DNA of 64,000 bases from Fermentimonas sp. (GCA_028709385.1 JAQVXD010000003.1:1-64000); one strand, 5' to 3'. Shown: positions 27,712 through 37,794, numbered from the stretch's first letter. Notes: generated from the sequence alone by a model not told the origin. Numbers and translations are program-made.

Positions 27712-28869
27712 TTAGGGTGCGTCTGAGAAATAAGATGCAGGGATATCCCTGCAGTTGTATCTGGACACCATTGTTTCTCCATAGGCACCGGCAGAACGAA
27801 TCGCAATTAAATCTCCTCTGACAGACTTGTTAAGCATCATCTGTTCGGCAAACAGATCACTCGACTCACAAATTGGGCCTACAACATCGTAAGGGGTGTA
27901 TTCTTCTTCTGAACTAATATTTTCAATAAGGTGAAAAGCTTGGTACAGGGCAGGTCTTATCAAATCAGTCATACCTGCATCAATTATAAGAAAGTTTTTC
28001 TTTATACCCTCTTTTATGAAAAGTGCGCGACTGATTAATGTCCCGCAGGGAGCAACAACTGATCTTCCCAATTCAAAATGTAAAGTCTGTCCTTCCCAGA
28101 GATCCAAATACTTGTCAAATAATCTGAAATAAGATTCGAAATCAGCCATAGGGAAATGATTAGGGTGTTGGTAATTAATACCCAATCCCCCGCCTACATT
28201 TAATATCGGCAGATCAATGCCCTCCTGTTTTAACCGGTTACGTATCTCTTTAACCTTCACGCAAAGGTCTTCAAATGATGTAAGATCAGTAATTTGTGAG
28301 CCAATATGAAAATGTATCCCTATAAGTTTAATATTTGATGATGACTTAACAGTTTTCAAGGTTAAAGGGAGATCCTTTTCGTTTATACCAAACTTATTTT
28401 CGTTCAGTCCTGTAGTGATATATTTATGCGTACGTGCATCTACGTTTGGGTTTATTCTTAAAGCTACTGAAGCAGTTTTCCCTTTTTTCGCTGCAAGAGT
28501 ATTTAGCACCTCAATTTCAGGAATCGATTCTACGTTAAAGCAGAAAATATCGTTATCCAGTCCGATGTTAATCTCTTTGTCGGTCTTCCCTACACCTGCA
28601 AAAGCTATTTTAGAAGGATCAAATCCACACTCAAGTGCTCTCAAAATTTCATTTCCGCTCACACAGTCTGCGCCAAATCCATAAGATGCAATCTCCTTTA
28701 TAATACGAGGATTTGAATTAGCTTTTAAAGCGTAGTGTACATGAAAAGGCTTATTCTCAGTCTCTTTTATAATAGTGTCAAGCGTTTTGCGCAGCAGCTC
28801 CATATCGTAGTAATAGAAAGGAGTCTCAAGTAGTTCGAACTTATCGTTTGGGAATTTTCCTTTAATCAT
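27712..28869 (-). CDS. lysA: Diaminopimelate decarboxylase
   Basis: 385 residues, PLP enzyme with an alanine-racemase-like barrel. Lys49 in 'HYALKANSNP' is the Schiff base; 'HFHIGSQI', 'NVGGGLGI' and 'GPICESSDLF' (with the Cys of the active site) are in place. Makes lysine from meso-DAP. An exact -7 box TAATTTTG (28917-28910) lies 41 bases before the start codon. Confidence 0.94.
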   Translation of the reverse strand: MIKGKFPNDKFELLETPFYYYDMELLRKTLDTIIKETENKPFHVHYALKANSNPRIIKEIASYGFGADCVSGNEILRALECGFDPSKIAFAGVGKTDKEINIGLDNDIFCFNVESIPEIEVLNTLAAKKGKTASVALRINPNVDARTHKYITTGLNENKFGINEKDLPLTLKTVKSSSNIKLIGIHFHIGSQITDLTSFEDLCVKVKEIRNRLKQEGIDLPILNVGGGLGINYQHPNHFPMADFESYFRLFDKYLDLWEGQTLHFELGRSVVAPCGTLISRALFIKEGIKKNFLIIDAGMTDLIRPALYQAFHLIENISSEEEYTPYDVVGPICESSDLFAEQMMLNKSVRGDLIAIRSAGAYGETMVSRYNCRDIPASYFSDAP

Positions 28870-28975
28870 TAATTATCTGTTTATGTATTTATTGGATTGG
28901 AAACGATCACAAAATTACATAAAAGTCTTCACATTACACAGACCAATAAAATTGAATGTCTGTTTTATTAGACAC

Positions 28976-29896
28976 TTAAATATTCTTATTTATAACCCCA
29001 CTGGCAGTCTCCAGCTTTTTATCTAAAGGCAAAGTCGCATCTATCCAATTGATCGTGAAACCGCGCCTCTCCATTCCCCGGAACCAGGTCATTTGTCGTT
29101 TGGCAAACTGATGTATTGCTATCTCGAGCTGACTGTACATTTCCTCATAACTTATTTCACCGGTTACATAAAGTGTGACAAATTTGTATTCCAGTCCGTA
29201 GTAAATGAGATCTTCAGCAGAGACTCTCGATTTCAGGATATCTTCAATTTCTTCAACCATTCCCTCTTCAAGTCTTGCTTTTAATCGTCTTGAAATCTTT
29301 TCCCGGCGGAGGTTCCTGTCAATATTCACGCCAAGTATTATACTTTCTATCGGAGGGAATTCCAGTTTGGATAAATCCTGTTTCGATTGGAAATCTGCAA
29401 TTTCTATTGCACGAATTGCACGTTTCTTTGTATCTGTGTCTGTAATATTGTGAAGTGAGCGATAACTTTTAAGTATCTCTGAGAGTTCTTCAAGCGACCG
29501 GTTTTGCAGAGATTCTCTGAGTTCAGGGTTTGCAGGCACATCAGGAAGGTTATACCCCTTTAAAACAGATTCTATGTAAAGTCCTGTTCCCCCGCAAAGT
29601 ATCGGTGTTTTGCCTCTTGATAAAATATCTTCGTATACTTTATGAAAATCGTGCTGATAATCAAAAAGAGTATATTTATCCCCCGGTTCACGAATATCTA
29701 TCAGATGATATGGTATTGATACGCCGTCAATAATATATTCCGAAAGATCTTTACCTGTGCCGATATCCATTTTTCGGTATATCTGACGTGAGTCTGCACT
29801 AATAATTTCACCATTCAGCTTATTTGCCAAATGTACGGCAAAAGTAGTTTTACCACTGGCTGTTGGTCCCAGAATTGTTATAAGTTTGTTTTTCAT
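28976..29896 (-). CDS. miaA: tRNA dimethylallyltransferase
   Basis: 306 residues from ATG at 29896. P-loop 'GPTASGKTTFA', then 'ISADSRQIYRKMDIGTGK' and 'ILCGGTGLYIES', as in MiaA, which puts the isopentenyl group on A37 of tRNAs reading U-starting codons. The same frame stays open for 64 more codons upstream, but that stretch only reads the glycine-rich C-terminal codons of the preceding TPM gene out of frame. The short start lies one base after that gene's stop codon, a tight coupled junction. Confidence 0.95.
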   Translation of the reverse strand: MKNKLITILGPTASGKTTFAVHLANKLNGEIISADSRQIYRKMDIGTGKDLSEYIIDGVSIPYHLIDIREPGDKYTLFDYQHDFHKVYEDILSRGKTPILCGGTGLYIESVLKGYNLPDVPANPELRESLQNRSLEELSEILKSYRSLHNITDTDTKKRAIRAIEIADFQSKQDLSKLEFPPIESIILGVNIDRNLRREKISRRLKARLEEGMVEEIEDILKSRVSAEDLIYYGLEYKFVTLYVTGEISYEEMYSQLEIAIHQFAKRQMTWFRGMERRGFTINWIDATLPLDKKLETASGVINKNI

Positions 29897-29897
29897 T

Positions 29898-30701
29898 TTA
29901 CCAGCTTCCCCCGGCACCTCCGCCACCGAAACTACCGCCTCCGCCGCCACCAAAGCCGCCTCCGCCTCCAAATCCTCCAAAACCACCGCCAAATCCTCCT
30001 CGGTGTCTTCCGGAAGTTGGAGGGAAAAATATGGGAGGGAAATTTGTGGTGTGATGACCGCCTCCTCCAATATTCTGATCTCCTCCACCGGTTATAATAA
30101 CCAGAATCACTATTATTCCTGCTATGATAATAAAAACGGCAACCCAGGGAAATCCTTCTGCTTCTCCCTCTTCAGCATCAAATTCACCAGACAGCCGTTC
30201 AATCATAGTATCAACAGCTGCATTTACACCGCCAAAATAATCCTCTTCAATAAAATAGGGGATCATTACGTTCCTGACTATCCTGCCTGCGTAAGCATCA
30301 TTTATTCTTGCTTCCAGACCGTAACCTGTGGCGATAAATGCCTGGCCTCTGCTATTGCCGATTTTCGGTTTTATTAGTATTACAGCTCCGTTATCTTTGC
30401 TTTTCTGACCTATTTCCCACTTCTCACCCAGTCTGAATGCATAGTCTGATGCAGCATAACCACTTAGGTCAGACACTGTAACGATATATATTTGTGTGGA
30501 TGTGGAATCATTATAGGTAAGCAGCTTTTGTTCAAGTGCCTGATTCTCGGCATCGGAAAAAACGCCGGCAAAATCGTTCACCAAGCGGTAAGGTACCATC
30601 GGATCCGGAATATCTTGTGCCGGAATTTCAAAAGTGAATAATAAGAGTAAAAATATCAGAAGAAATTTATTCTTCAATAATAACCTCATTGTCAAGTTCA
30701 T
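29898..30701 (-). CDS. TPM domain membrane protein with Gly-rich tail (YgcG-like)
   Basis: 267 residues: signal peptide (cleavage after IPAQ), a TPM domain (about 37-165, 'VNDFAGVFSDAENQALE'), one membrane helix (about 190-207, V/I-rich), and a C-terminal tail made almost only of Gly, Phe and Ser. TPM domains are found in photosystem II repair protein TLP18.3 and in YgcG/YdjH-like proteins. ATG at 30689 is an alternative start; either way it overlaps the upstream TPM gene. Clustered with another TPM gene and LemA, a combination often seen together. Confidence 0.85.
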   Translation of the reverse strand: MNLTMRLLLKNKFLLIFLLLLFTFEIPAQDIPDPMVPYRLVNDFAGVFSDAENQALEQKLLTYNDSTSTQIYIVTVSDLSGYAASDYAFRLGEKWEIGQKSKDNGAVILIKPKIGNSRGQAFIATGYGLEARINDAYAGRIVRNVMIPYFIEEDYFGGVNAAVDTMIERLSGEFDAEEGEAEGFPWVAVFIIIAGIIVILVIITGGGDQNIGGGGHHTTNFPPIFFPPTSGRHRGGFGGGFGGFGGGGGFGGGGGGSFGGGGAGGSW

Positions 30702-31092
30702 TTATGTCGTTTTCAGAGACCGGAAAACGTGATTTTATAACTTCTCCTACCTTGCCAACACCTTTGCAGATGCCTTCCGTAATAAGTTCTTTCCTGAAAT
30801 AGGAGAGCATTATATCCAGAGTGTCCTGCCAGAAATCAGACTCATTTATCTGTGAATTAATGCCTTCGTCTGCATATATTGCAGCCTTGTGGTCAGAAGG
30901 TGAGAGATATATAATTACTCCATTTCTCAAATCAGTTTCGTTCATTTTGAGCTTATGAAATAACTTGTAAGCAGTTTCCAGCGGAGCTCCTTTACAGTGT
31001 TTAGCAACGTAAACACGTATTTCAGCAGAGGTGTTGCTTTCTGCAAACCTTATAGCTTCAGAAATTTTATCGAGCTCTTCTTTATTAAGCAT
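30667..31092 (-). CDS. Cytoplasmic TPM domain protein
   Basis: 141 residues with no signal peptide or membrane helix. TPM domain with 'DKISEAIRFAESNTSAEIRV' opening and 'NGVIIYLSPSDHKAAIYADE'. It lies 3 bases after lemA and overlaps the next TPM gene by 35 bases. Probably works with those two at the envelope; biochemical role unknown. Confidence 0.82.
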   Translation of the reverse strand: MLNKEELDKISEAIRFAESNTSAEIRVYVAKHCKGAPLETAYKLFHKLKMNETDLRNGVIIYLSPSDHKAAIYADEGINSQINESDFWQDTLDIMLSYFRKELITEGICKGVGKVGEVIKSRFPVSENDINELDNEVIIEE

Positions 31093-31095
31093 AAC

Positions 31096-31677
31096 CTAAA
31101 ATTGTACTTCCGGAGCTGTCTGTGCTTCAGGTTGAGCTTCAAAATATGCTTTAGGTTCAAATTTAAACCATTTGGCATAAATCACCTGAGGGAATTTTCT
31201 TATATATGAGTTATAGTCCTGTGCTATCTGATTGAATCTGTTACGTTCAACCGAAATTCTGTTCTCTGTTCCTGCCAGCTCATCCTGAAGTGCCAGAAAA
31301 TTCTGGTTTGCCTTCAGTTCAGGGTAATTTTCCTGTATCAAAAGTAATCGTCCCAGTGCCTGACTAAGCTGGTTTTGTGCCTGCTGATACTCCTGAAGGC
31401 TTTCAGCTGTAAGGTTTTCCGGACTTACCGTTGTCTGTGTGGCTTTGGCCCTTGCTTCTGTTACCTGCGTGAAAGTCTCTTGTTCATGCTGAGCATAACC
31501 TTTCACTGTATTCACAAGGTTGGGTATAAGGTCGGCTCTTCGCTGATAGGCATTTTGTACATTACCCCATTGTGCGGTAACTGCTTCCTGTTTTTCAACC
31601 ATTCTGTTGTAACCTGAACAGCTAGAAAGTGTTATTACGCCTACTAAAATAAAAAAAAGACCGGATATTTTCTTCAT
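31096..31677 (-). CDS. LemA family lipoprotein
   Basis: 193 residues. Lipobox 'TLSSC' gives a lipid-anchored Cys20. The LemA signature 'YNRMVEKQEAVTAQWGNVQ' and 'QRRADLIPNLVNTVKGYA' follow, then helical hairpins typical of the family. LemA proteins are conserved with TPM proteins but without a defined biochemical role. First gene of the LemA-TPM-TPM-miaA run. Confidence 0.92.
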   Translation of the reverse strand: MKKISGLFFILVGVITLSSCSGYNRMVEKQEAVTAQWGNVQNAYQRRADLIPNLVNTVKGYAQHEQETFTQVTEARAKATQTTVSPENLTAESLQEYQQAQNQLSQALGRLLLIQENYPELKANQNFLALQDELAGTENRISVERNRFNQIAQDYNSYIRKFPQVIYAKWFKFEPKAYFEAQPEAQTAPEVQF

Positions 31678-31705
31678 AACTTTAAAAAATTAATGTATTC
31701 TCTTA

Positions 31706-31713
31706 CAAATGTA
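31706..31713 (-). promoter_or_regulatory. -7 box of the lemA operon
   Basis: Minus-strand TACATTTG fits TAnnTTTG exactly, 28 bases upstream of the lemA ATG. No good -33 match is seen. Confidence 0.45.
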
Positions 31714-31759
31714 TAATTTTTATCTGTAATGTATAAATAACGTTTTAAATATATTTTTC

Positions 31760-31767
31760 TATCTTTG
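31760..31767 (+). promoter_or_regulatory. -7 box of the DUF3078 gene
   Basis: TATCTTTG fits TAnnTTTG, 53 bases before the ATG. A small hairpin GGCTC-TGT-GAGCC lies in the leader. Confidence 0.45.
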
Positions 31768-31820
31768 TATTTGTATGGGGCTCTGTGAGCCGACGGAAGT
31801 CTTAACCAAAATTTTTAAGT

Positions 31821-33362
31821 ATGAAGCAACTGTTTATATCACTGATTATATCTGTTTTTACATTGGCTGCTACTGCATCCGAATCTCATCAGGTTGCTGA
31901 TAGTCTGGATCTTTTTGAAGATATTACCGATATCAGCCGCTTGATACAAAAGCGCACCTCCGGAGAGACTGTTGTACGTGACACTATTATACCAACAGAA
32001 CCAATTATTAATCAGGATACAATTTTACCAAGGGAAAGAGTTACTGATTACATTATACCAGATGTAATAAAAATACCTGAATATATTTCAAGAAATCCTC
32101 TGGACTCAATTTATTCCAGAAATGAGAGAGGTATATTACAATTGCCTGCAAATTATTACAATCCTGATGTCTTGCGAGGACTGACTTTTCGTGATACTCT
32201 CTTTTACAATCCTCTGTTTCTTCCAATGATTTTCAATGGAAAAATACTACCACGAGATTTGTCTTTTTATAATCCTGATAAAGATTACGAGCCAGGCAAA
32301 CTGATTAATCAGTCAGAAACATTTGCTCCCGGATTAGAAAAGTTTGATTTCGTTCAGAAAATAAGACGTAATTATTATTTGGAATATCCCGACAGAGTGA
32401 GGTATTCGGTCGCAGACTTTGATGATTTGCCCAGTTTATATACCGGGGATGATATTGTAAAGGATACATTTAATCCTTTCCGTGAACTTTTAAGTCCCGA
32501 AACCGCATATTCTCTGGAAGCTCCCGGAGTGGAGTTAACTACAATTGACCGCAAATATTGGGTGCGCTCGGGTGAGCACTCTTTTCAGTTTGCACAGAAT
32601 TACTTTTCTGAAAACTGGCATAAGGGTGGTACAAATAACTTGAACTTTAATAGTTATCACGTGTTCAGGGCAAATTATAAAAAGGAAAAGGTGAAGTTTA
32701 ATAATACGCTGGAATGGAGGCTTTCTGTATTTAATGCACCTGACGACTCACTCAGAGAGTACAGGATTGGTAACGATCTGATTCGTTATTATGGTGACTT
32801 TGGACTTGATGCATTTGCAAAAGGGTGGTCTTATTCAATGAATATGGAGGCTAAATCTCAACTGTTCAATTCTTACCCTACCAACTCAAACCATTTGCGC
32901 TCATCTTTATTTTCTCCTCTTTATGTAAACGCGGGTGTCGGTTTGAAATTCAATCTTGACAAGAAGTCAGAAAATTATCGCGGACGTCGCGTACGCTGGG
33001 ATCTTGCATTAGCACCTATATCTGTCAACTTCAAATATGTTGCAAATGATTCGGTTGATGTTGTGCGTTTTGGTATTCCTGAAGATAAAAAATTCAATCT
33101 TGATATGGGTACGACCGTTACATCAATTCTTAAATTTGATATAACTCGTTATATAACCTGGGATTCACGATTAACCTACTTTACAAGCTATGATAAGGTT
33201 GAGGCGGAATTCGAGAATAGTCTGAATATGGCATTAAGCAATGCATTTTCTACCAGGTTATATCTAAATCTGAGGTTTGATGATGGTGTACCGCCACATC
33301 CTGATTTAAAATACTGGCAGTATAATCAGACATTAAGTTTTGGGTTAAATTATAAGTGGTAA
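31821..33362 (+). CDS. DUF3078 outer-membrane protein
   Basis: 513 residues with a signal peptide (cleavage near ATAS, residue 20). The first 240 residues are a soluble acidic region. From about 250 comes the DUF3078 signature 'NYFSENWHKGGTNNLNFNSY' and then alternating amphipathic strands ending in an aromatic-rich 'LSFGLNYKW', a typical barrel C-terminus. Function unknown. Its 3' end overlaps fmt, which converges on it, by 13 bases. Confidence 0.85.
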   Translation: MKQLFISLIISVFTLAATASESHQVADSLDLFEDITDISRLIQKRTSGETVVRDTIIPTEPIINQDTILPRERVTDYIIPDVIKIPEYISRNPLDSIYSRNERGILQLPANYYNPDVLRGLTFRDTLFYNPLFLPMIFNGKILPRDLSFYNPDKDYEPGKLINQSETFAPGLEKFDFVQKIRRNYYLEYPDRVRYSVADFDDLPSLYTGDDIVKDTFNPFRELLSPETAYSLEAPGVELTTIDRKYWVRSGEHSFQFAQNYFSENWHKGGTNNLNFNSYHVFRANYKKEKVKFNNTLEWRLSVFNAPDDSLREYRIGNDLIRYYGDFGLDAFAKGWSYSMNMEAKSQLFNSYPTNSNHLRSSLFSPLYVNAGVGLKFNLDKKSENYRGRRVRWDLALAPISVNFKYVANDSVDVVRFGIPEDKKFNLDMGTTVTSILKFDITRYITWDSRLTYFTSYDKVEAEFENSLNMALSNAFSTRLYLNLRFDDGVPPHPDLKYWQYNQTLSFGLNYKW

Positions 33363-34339
33363 AAACTTTTATCCAACTTATAGCCATTCAGAAAGTCTAC
33401 AGTTTTCATGCGTTTTTTACCTGACAACTGCAGATCTGTGATTCGCAGAAGACCGTCTCCAACCACTACATCAATATAGGTTTTATTGTCGGTTATTATT
33501 GATCCGGGTGTCAGTGAGCTCAGCTTTTCACCTTTTGTCTCATCACTCTTTTCACAGGCAAATATTTTCAATCGAAGGGTTTCGCCACTCTCATTGTTGT
33601 GTAATTCTGTCCACGCTGCAGGGTAGGGCGATAATCCCCTGATAAAGTTAAATACCTCTTCTCTGCTCTTGTTCCATTCTATCCTGCAGGTTTGTGTGAA
33701 TATTTTGGGAGCAGGTTTAAGTATTGTTTCGTCGTTAAATAATTGATCCTGTGGTATAGCAGTTATTTTATCTTCAATTATAGCATCAACGGTTTTCTTC
33801 ACAAGTCTTGCACCAATAACCATTAGTCTGTCATGCAAAGTACCGGCATTATCATTTTCACTAATTTCCGTCTTTTCCCTGAAGATTATTTCACCTGTAT
33901 CAATCTCATGAGAAAGAAAGAAAGTGGTTACACCGGTTTCCTTTTCACCGTTAATAATTGCCCAGTTGATCGGTGCCGCACCCCGGTATTGCGGAAGTAA
34001 TGATGAGTGCAGATTAAATGTTCCTTTCAGTGGCATGTCCCACACTACTTCGGGAAGCATTCTGAAAGCTACGACCACCTGTACATCAGCATTAAGTTTT
34101 CTCAGTTCATTTAAAAAGTCCTCATCCTTAAGTTTTTCAGGTTGAAGAAGATACAACCCTTTTTCCAAAGCATATTGTTTCACTGGTGACGGTTGCAGTT
34201 TATATCCTCTCCCTGCCGGCTTGTCTGGCATTGTAATAACTCCCACAACATTGTAATCATTCTCAACCAGTGTTTTCAGTGATTCAACGGCAAATTCCGG
34301 TGTACCCATGAAAACTATCCTTAAATCTTCTTTTTTCAT
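33350..34339 (-). CDS. fmt: Methionyl-tRNA formyltransferase
   Basis: 329 residues. N-terminal formyltransferase domain ('RIVFMGTPEFAV', then 'NLHSSLLPQYRGAAPINWA' with the catalytic Asn-x-His, and 'THEID'-type 'SHEIDTGEI' with Asp), and a C-terminal tRNA-binding domain. Formylates initiator Met-tRNA. 28 bases after the CLC gene, last of a five- or six-gene run. Confidence 0.96.
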   Translation of the reverse strand: MKKEDLRIVFMGTPEFAVESLKTLVENDYNVVGVITMPDKPAGRGYKLQPSPVKQYALEKGLYLLQPEKLKDEDFLNELRKLNADVQVVVAFRMLPEVVWDMPLKGTFNLHSSLLPQYRGAAPINWAIINGEKETGVTTFFLSHEIDTGEIIFREKTEISENDNAGTLHDRLMVIGARLVKKTVDAIIEDKITAIPQDQLFNDETILKPAPKIFTQTCRIEWNKSREEVFNFIRGLSPYPAAWTELHNNESGETLRLKIFACEKSDETKGEKLSSLTPGSIITDNKTYIDVVVGDGLLRITDLQLSGKKRMKTVDFLNGYKLDKSFYHL

Positions 34340-34367
34340 CTTTCAAAATTACATTTAACCCAAACAA

Positions 34368-36158
34368 TTATTCATCAGCTTCAGAGTAATTCTCCACTAA
34401 AACCTCTCTGTATGAGTTGAAAACTGATGATTGAGACAGCAGTCCCTGATAAACCCCTTTGTCGTCAATTACCGGTAAGTTCCATGCTTTTGTTTTTTCA
34501 AACTGATCCATAACATCTTCCATACTATCGTTGATATTTATTTTAGCAGGGGAACCAACCATAAATTTTTCAACAGTGAAACGGTCATAAAGCTCAGATC
34601 TGAACATTATATTTCGGATATCATTCATCAGAACCAGTCCCAGTAATTTGTTTTCATTGTCCACAACGGGAAATATATTTCGGTTAGAGTTAGACATTAC
34701 CTTTACCATATCACCTAATGTCATCTCAGGAGTAACGGTAGGGATATCTTTTTCGAGAAGGTCTTCAACCTTCAGGAAGGTCAGTACAGCCTTATCTTTG
34801 TGATGTGTTATCAGTTCCCCGCTTTTTGCAAGTCGTATGGCATATATACTGTGTTTCTCAAAAATCAGTATAGTGCCGTATGATACCAGCGATACAATCA
34901 TAAGAGGCAGAAATAGGTCATATCCGCCCGTGAGCTCAATTATCAGGAACATACCGGTTAGCGGGGCATGCATCACCCCTGCCATAAGTCCCGACATGCC
35001 CATAAGTGCAAAATTCTCCTGTGGCAGATACGTGGAAACACCAATTTGATTTAGAATATAGGAGAAAACAAAGCCGGCAATACAGCCCAGGAAAAGTGTG
35101 GGTGCAAAAACTCCGCCGGTACCTCCACCCCCGTTTGTGGCACTTGTGGCAAATACTTTAAAGAGTAATACAAGTATAAGAAAGATAATTACTGACCATG
35201 GGCTCTTCCAATTATAAAAATAGCTCTCATTTGTTAATGTCTGAAATGAGTTACCACCTTCAAGCAGTGTTTCTATCGTATTATATCCTTCACCAAAAAG
35301 AGGCGGGAAAAAAAATATCAGCACACTTAATGTAACTCCTCCCAATAAGAATTTTCTCAAGGGCGAAAGCTTATGATATATACTCTCGCACCAGCTCATA
35401 ATACGTATAACGTAAAGAGAAATCAGTCCGCATAGTATTCCCAAAAGAATAACGTATGGTATACGATCGAGAGTAAACTGTTCAACCAGAGTGAACGCAA
35501 ACATTGCATCCATTCCTGTGAGCATGTAAGATACTACGGTAGCGGTTACTGCTGTTACCAATAGCGGCATGATTGACGACATCGTAAGGTCCAGAAGTAA
35601 CACCTCTATAACAAACAGTATTCCTGCCACAGGGGCTTTAAAGATACCTGCAATAGCTCCTGCGGCACCACAGCCTACCAAGATCATCAAGCTATGCTGC
35701 TCCAGCTTGAAAAACCTGCCCAGATTAGATCCTATGGCTGAGCCGGTTAGTACGATAGGTGCCTCAGCTCCAACAGATCCCCCGAATCCGATAGTGATTG
35801 AACTTGCCACAAGTGACGAGTGCATATTATGTGGCTTTATCCTGCTCTTACGTTGTGATATTGCAAAAAGTATTTTGGTAACACCGTGACTGATATCATC
35901 TTTCACGATATATCTGACATAAAGTCCTGCTATCAGAATACCAACTATCGGGAAAAGCAGATATGAGTAGTTGTGGCTGACCTGACTAAAATTTTCTGTG
36001 AGAAATACCTGTATGAATTCAATGGCGATTTTCAGTATATATGCGGCGAATGCAGTAAGTATACCAACTATGAAACACACAAAAAGCAAAAAATGGCGCT
36101 CTTTTATGTGCTCATCGCGCCAAAGAAGTAATTTGTTATGTATCTCTTTAAATTGCAT
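34368..36158 (-). CDS. CLC chloride channel/antiporter with CBS pair
   Basis: 596 residues: about ten membrane helices (1-430) and two CBS domains (about 465-585). Selectivity-filter motifs: 'DDISHGVTKIL' in place of the usual GSGIP, 'GSVGAEAP' with the gating Glu, and 'GGTGGVFAPTLFLG'. The loss of Ser-Gly-Ile-Pro may change anion selectivity. The CBS pair probably senses adenine nucleotides. Lies between tsaC and fmt. Confidence 0.92.
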   Translation of the reverse strand: MQFKEIHNKLLLWRDEHIKERHFLLFVCFIVGILTAFAAYILKIAIEFIQVFLTENFSQVSHNYSYLLFPIVGILIAGLYVRYIVKDDISHGVTKILFAISQRKSRIKPHNMHSSLVASSITIGFGGSVGAEAPIVLTGSAIGSNLGRFFKLEQHSLMILVGCGAAGAIAGIFKAPVAGILFVIEVLLLDLTMSSIMPLLVTAVTATVVSYMLTGMDAMFAFTLVEQFTLDRIPYVILLGILCGLISLYVIRIMSWCESIYHKLSPLRKFLLGGVTLSVLIFFFPPLFGEGYNTIETLLEGGNSFQTLTNESYFYNWKSPWSVIIFLILVLLFKVFATSATNGGGGTGGVFAPTLFLGCIAGFVFSYILNQIGVSTYLPQENFALMGMSGLMAGVMHAPLTGMFLIIELTGGYDLFLPLMIVSLVSYGTILIFEKHSIYAIRLAKSGELITHHKDKAVLTFLKVEDLLEKDIPTVTPEMTLGDMVKVMSNSNRNIFPVVDNENKLLGLVLMNDIRNIMFRSELYDRFTVEKFMVGSPAKININDSMEDVMDQFEKTKAWNLPVIDDKGVYQGLLSQSSVFNSYREVLVENYSEADE

Positions 36159-36215
36159 CGGGTATAAATTGAATCACTTAAACAAAGGTAATAAATTTAG
36201 CTTCCAAACGAAACC

Positions 36216-36779
36216 CTACTTCCTGATAATCTGAATTGTTCCGTTCTTCCCAAGCTTAAGTATACTCGATGGTTTAACTTCAACATTCTCTTTTTTTCTG
36301 TAGCTGACTACATAATCTACTCCATTTTTAATATCCGGTGATATCTTGGAGAACTTTGACGGGGATGGCTCACCGCTGATGTTTGCAGATGTGGAGACAA
36401 TCGGTTTTCTGAACTGCTTGCATAATTCTCTTGAGAACAGCTCGTCTGTTATCCTTATCCCTATAGAGCCATCCGGGGCTATCAGGTTAGTTGCCAGATT
36501 TTTAGCTCCTTCATAAATAATTGTGAGCGGCTTGTCTGTCAAATCTATCAGATCCCATGCAATATCAGGTACCTCCTGAACATACGTTTGCAATTTGGCA
36601 GGATTATCAAGCAGCACGAGCATAGACTTGCTGTCTTCGCGTTGCTTCAGATCATAAATACGTTTAACAGCCTCTTCGTTGGTCGCATCGCAACCTATTC
36701 CCCAAATGGTGTCAGTAGGATAGAGAATGATTCCGCCTGCTTTTAACACCTCAATTGCTTTTTTTATATCTTCCTGCAT
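36216..36779 (-). CDS. tsaC: L-threonylcarbamoyladenylate synthase (TsaC/Sua5/YrdC family)
   Basis: 187 residues of YrdC fold: 'GIILYPTDTIWGIGCDATN' and 'KPLTIIY', 'IGIRITDELFSRELC', 'PIVSTSANISGEPSP'. Makes threonylcarbamoyl-AMP for t6A37 in tRNA. No Sua5 C-terminal domain, so the short TsaC type. 6 bases after the GNAT gene. Confidence 0.93.
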   Translation of the reverse strand: MQEDIKKAIEVLKAGGIILYPTDTIWGIGCDATNEEAVKRIYDLKQREDSKSMLVLLDNPAKLQTYVQEVPDIAWDLIDLTDKPLTIIYEGAKNLATNLIAPDGSIGIRITDELFSRELCKQFRKPIVSTSANISGEPSPSKFSKISPDIKNGVDYVVSYRKKENVEVKPSSILKLGKNGTIQIIRK

Positions 36780-36785
36780 CTTATA

Positions 36786-37328
36786 TTAAATTAAATCACA
36801 GTTTACTCTCTGCATTATTAACGCATTCTCATATTTATTACCTGTCGACAACCATTCAAGCAGTTTACCCGCATCGGTATAACCTGCTTTACGGAACAGC
36901 TTTACGCTGCCACTGTTGTTCTCAGGTATGACTGCATACATCTGTTTTAGTTTCAGGAAATCAAATGAGTATTTTTCCATTATTTGTAAAGCCTGCAAAC
37001 CATAACCCTGTTCACGGAACTTTGCATCGATCAGTATGCCCACTCCGGCTCTTTTGTGAAAAGGATCAAAATCATACAGGTCAATTGTTCCTGCAACCTC
37101 ACCCGATTCTTTTATTACAATCATTAACCGCAACTGTTTATCTGTGTACAGATCCTGTTTTGAGTCGATAAGATATTGTTTCAGGGCGAAACGTGAGTAT
37201 GGTGTGACAGATGACCCAAATTCCCATAACGAGGTGTCGTTTTCCCATTTGTATAGATAATCCAGATCCTCAGGTTCCGGTGCACGTAGGCGAAGTGTGT
37301 TATTTTCAAGAATTTTTCTCATTATCAC
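36786..37328 (-). CDS. GNAT family N-acetyltransferase (RimJ/RimL type)
   Basis: 180 residues. Acetyl-CoA-binding region 'FREQGYGLQALQIM' (R/Q-x-x-G-x-G/A) and 'VIPENNSGSVKLFRKAGYTD' as in RimJ/RimL and SpeG-like enzymes. Substrate unknown. The first codons overlap the upstream membrane-protein gene by 23 bases; ATG two codons later is an alternative. Confidence 0.88.
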   Translation of the reverse strand: MIMRKILENNTLRLRAPEPEDLDYLYKWENDTSLWEFGSSVTPYSRFALKQYLIDSKQDLYTDKQLRLMIVIKESGEVAGTIDLYDFDPFHKRAGVGILIDAKFREQGYGLQALQIMEKYSFDFLKLKQMYAVIPENNSGSVKLFRKAGYTDAGKLLEWLSTGNKYENALIMQRVNCDLI

Positions 37329-37794
37329 TATCCGCTTGTTCGTTCAACTTGTCTTTATCTGCTAAACCGGCTAACTCAGAATAGGAGGGCTTGCAGAATA
37401 TATAAATAATAAAAAGTACAATCGTAAACCAGAAGAAGTTCATATTACCAGAAATTGCATATAGAGATATATTCATAAAGGTGACTATGTTAATAATCAA
37501 CAGGCGAATGTTTGATGCCTTTTTATAACTCTTGACAACGGTCTTTATGTCTGATGCGGGGGATACTTTCTTCAGCATTTCGGCAAACAGCTTAAATGCC
37601 GCCGGGATAGCAATTATTGTTATTACAATGGCATACCTTTCTAAAGTAACACCAACCTCAACTCCTTTAAATGGATTGTGAAGCAGATCAAAAATGAGTA
37701 GTAAAAAATAAGAAGCAAGCACAGCAATACTCAGCCAATATTGCAGTCTAAGTGAGCTGATTGTTCTGTCAAATATGTTTTTGTTTAAACTCAT
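37306..37794 (-). CDS. Small four-helix membrane protein, unknown
   Basis: 162 residues with four membrane helices (about 15-33, 50-68, 93-112, 115-133) and a charged, Asp/Lys-rich tail. I do not recognise the family. Its ATG overlaps the recR stop by 4 bases (ATGA), and its 3' end overlaps the GNAT gene, so all three are co-translated. Confidence 0.75.
   Translation of the reverse strand: MSLNKNIFDRTISSLRLQYWLSIAVLASYFLLLIFDLLHNPFKGVEVGVTLERYAIVITIIAIPAAFKLFAEMLKKVSPASDIKTVVKSYKKASNIRLLIINIVTFMNISLYAISGNMNFFWFTIVLFIIYIFCKPSYSELAGLADKDKLNEQADSDNEKNS

Noticed and set aside
29897-30088. 64-residue N-terminal extension of MiaA
   Set aside because: It is the glycine-rich end of the TPM gene read in another frame; the P-loop start at 29896 gives normal length.
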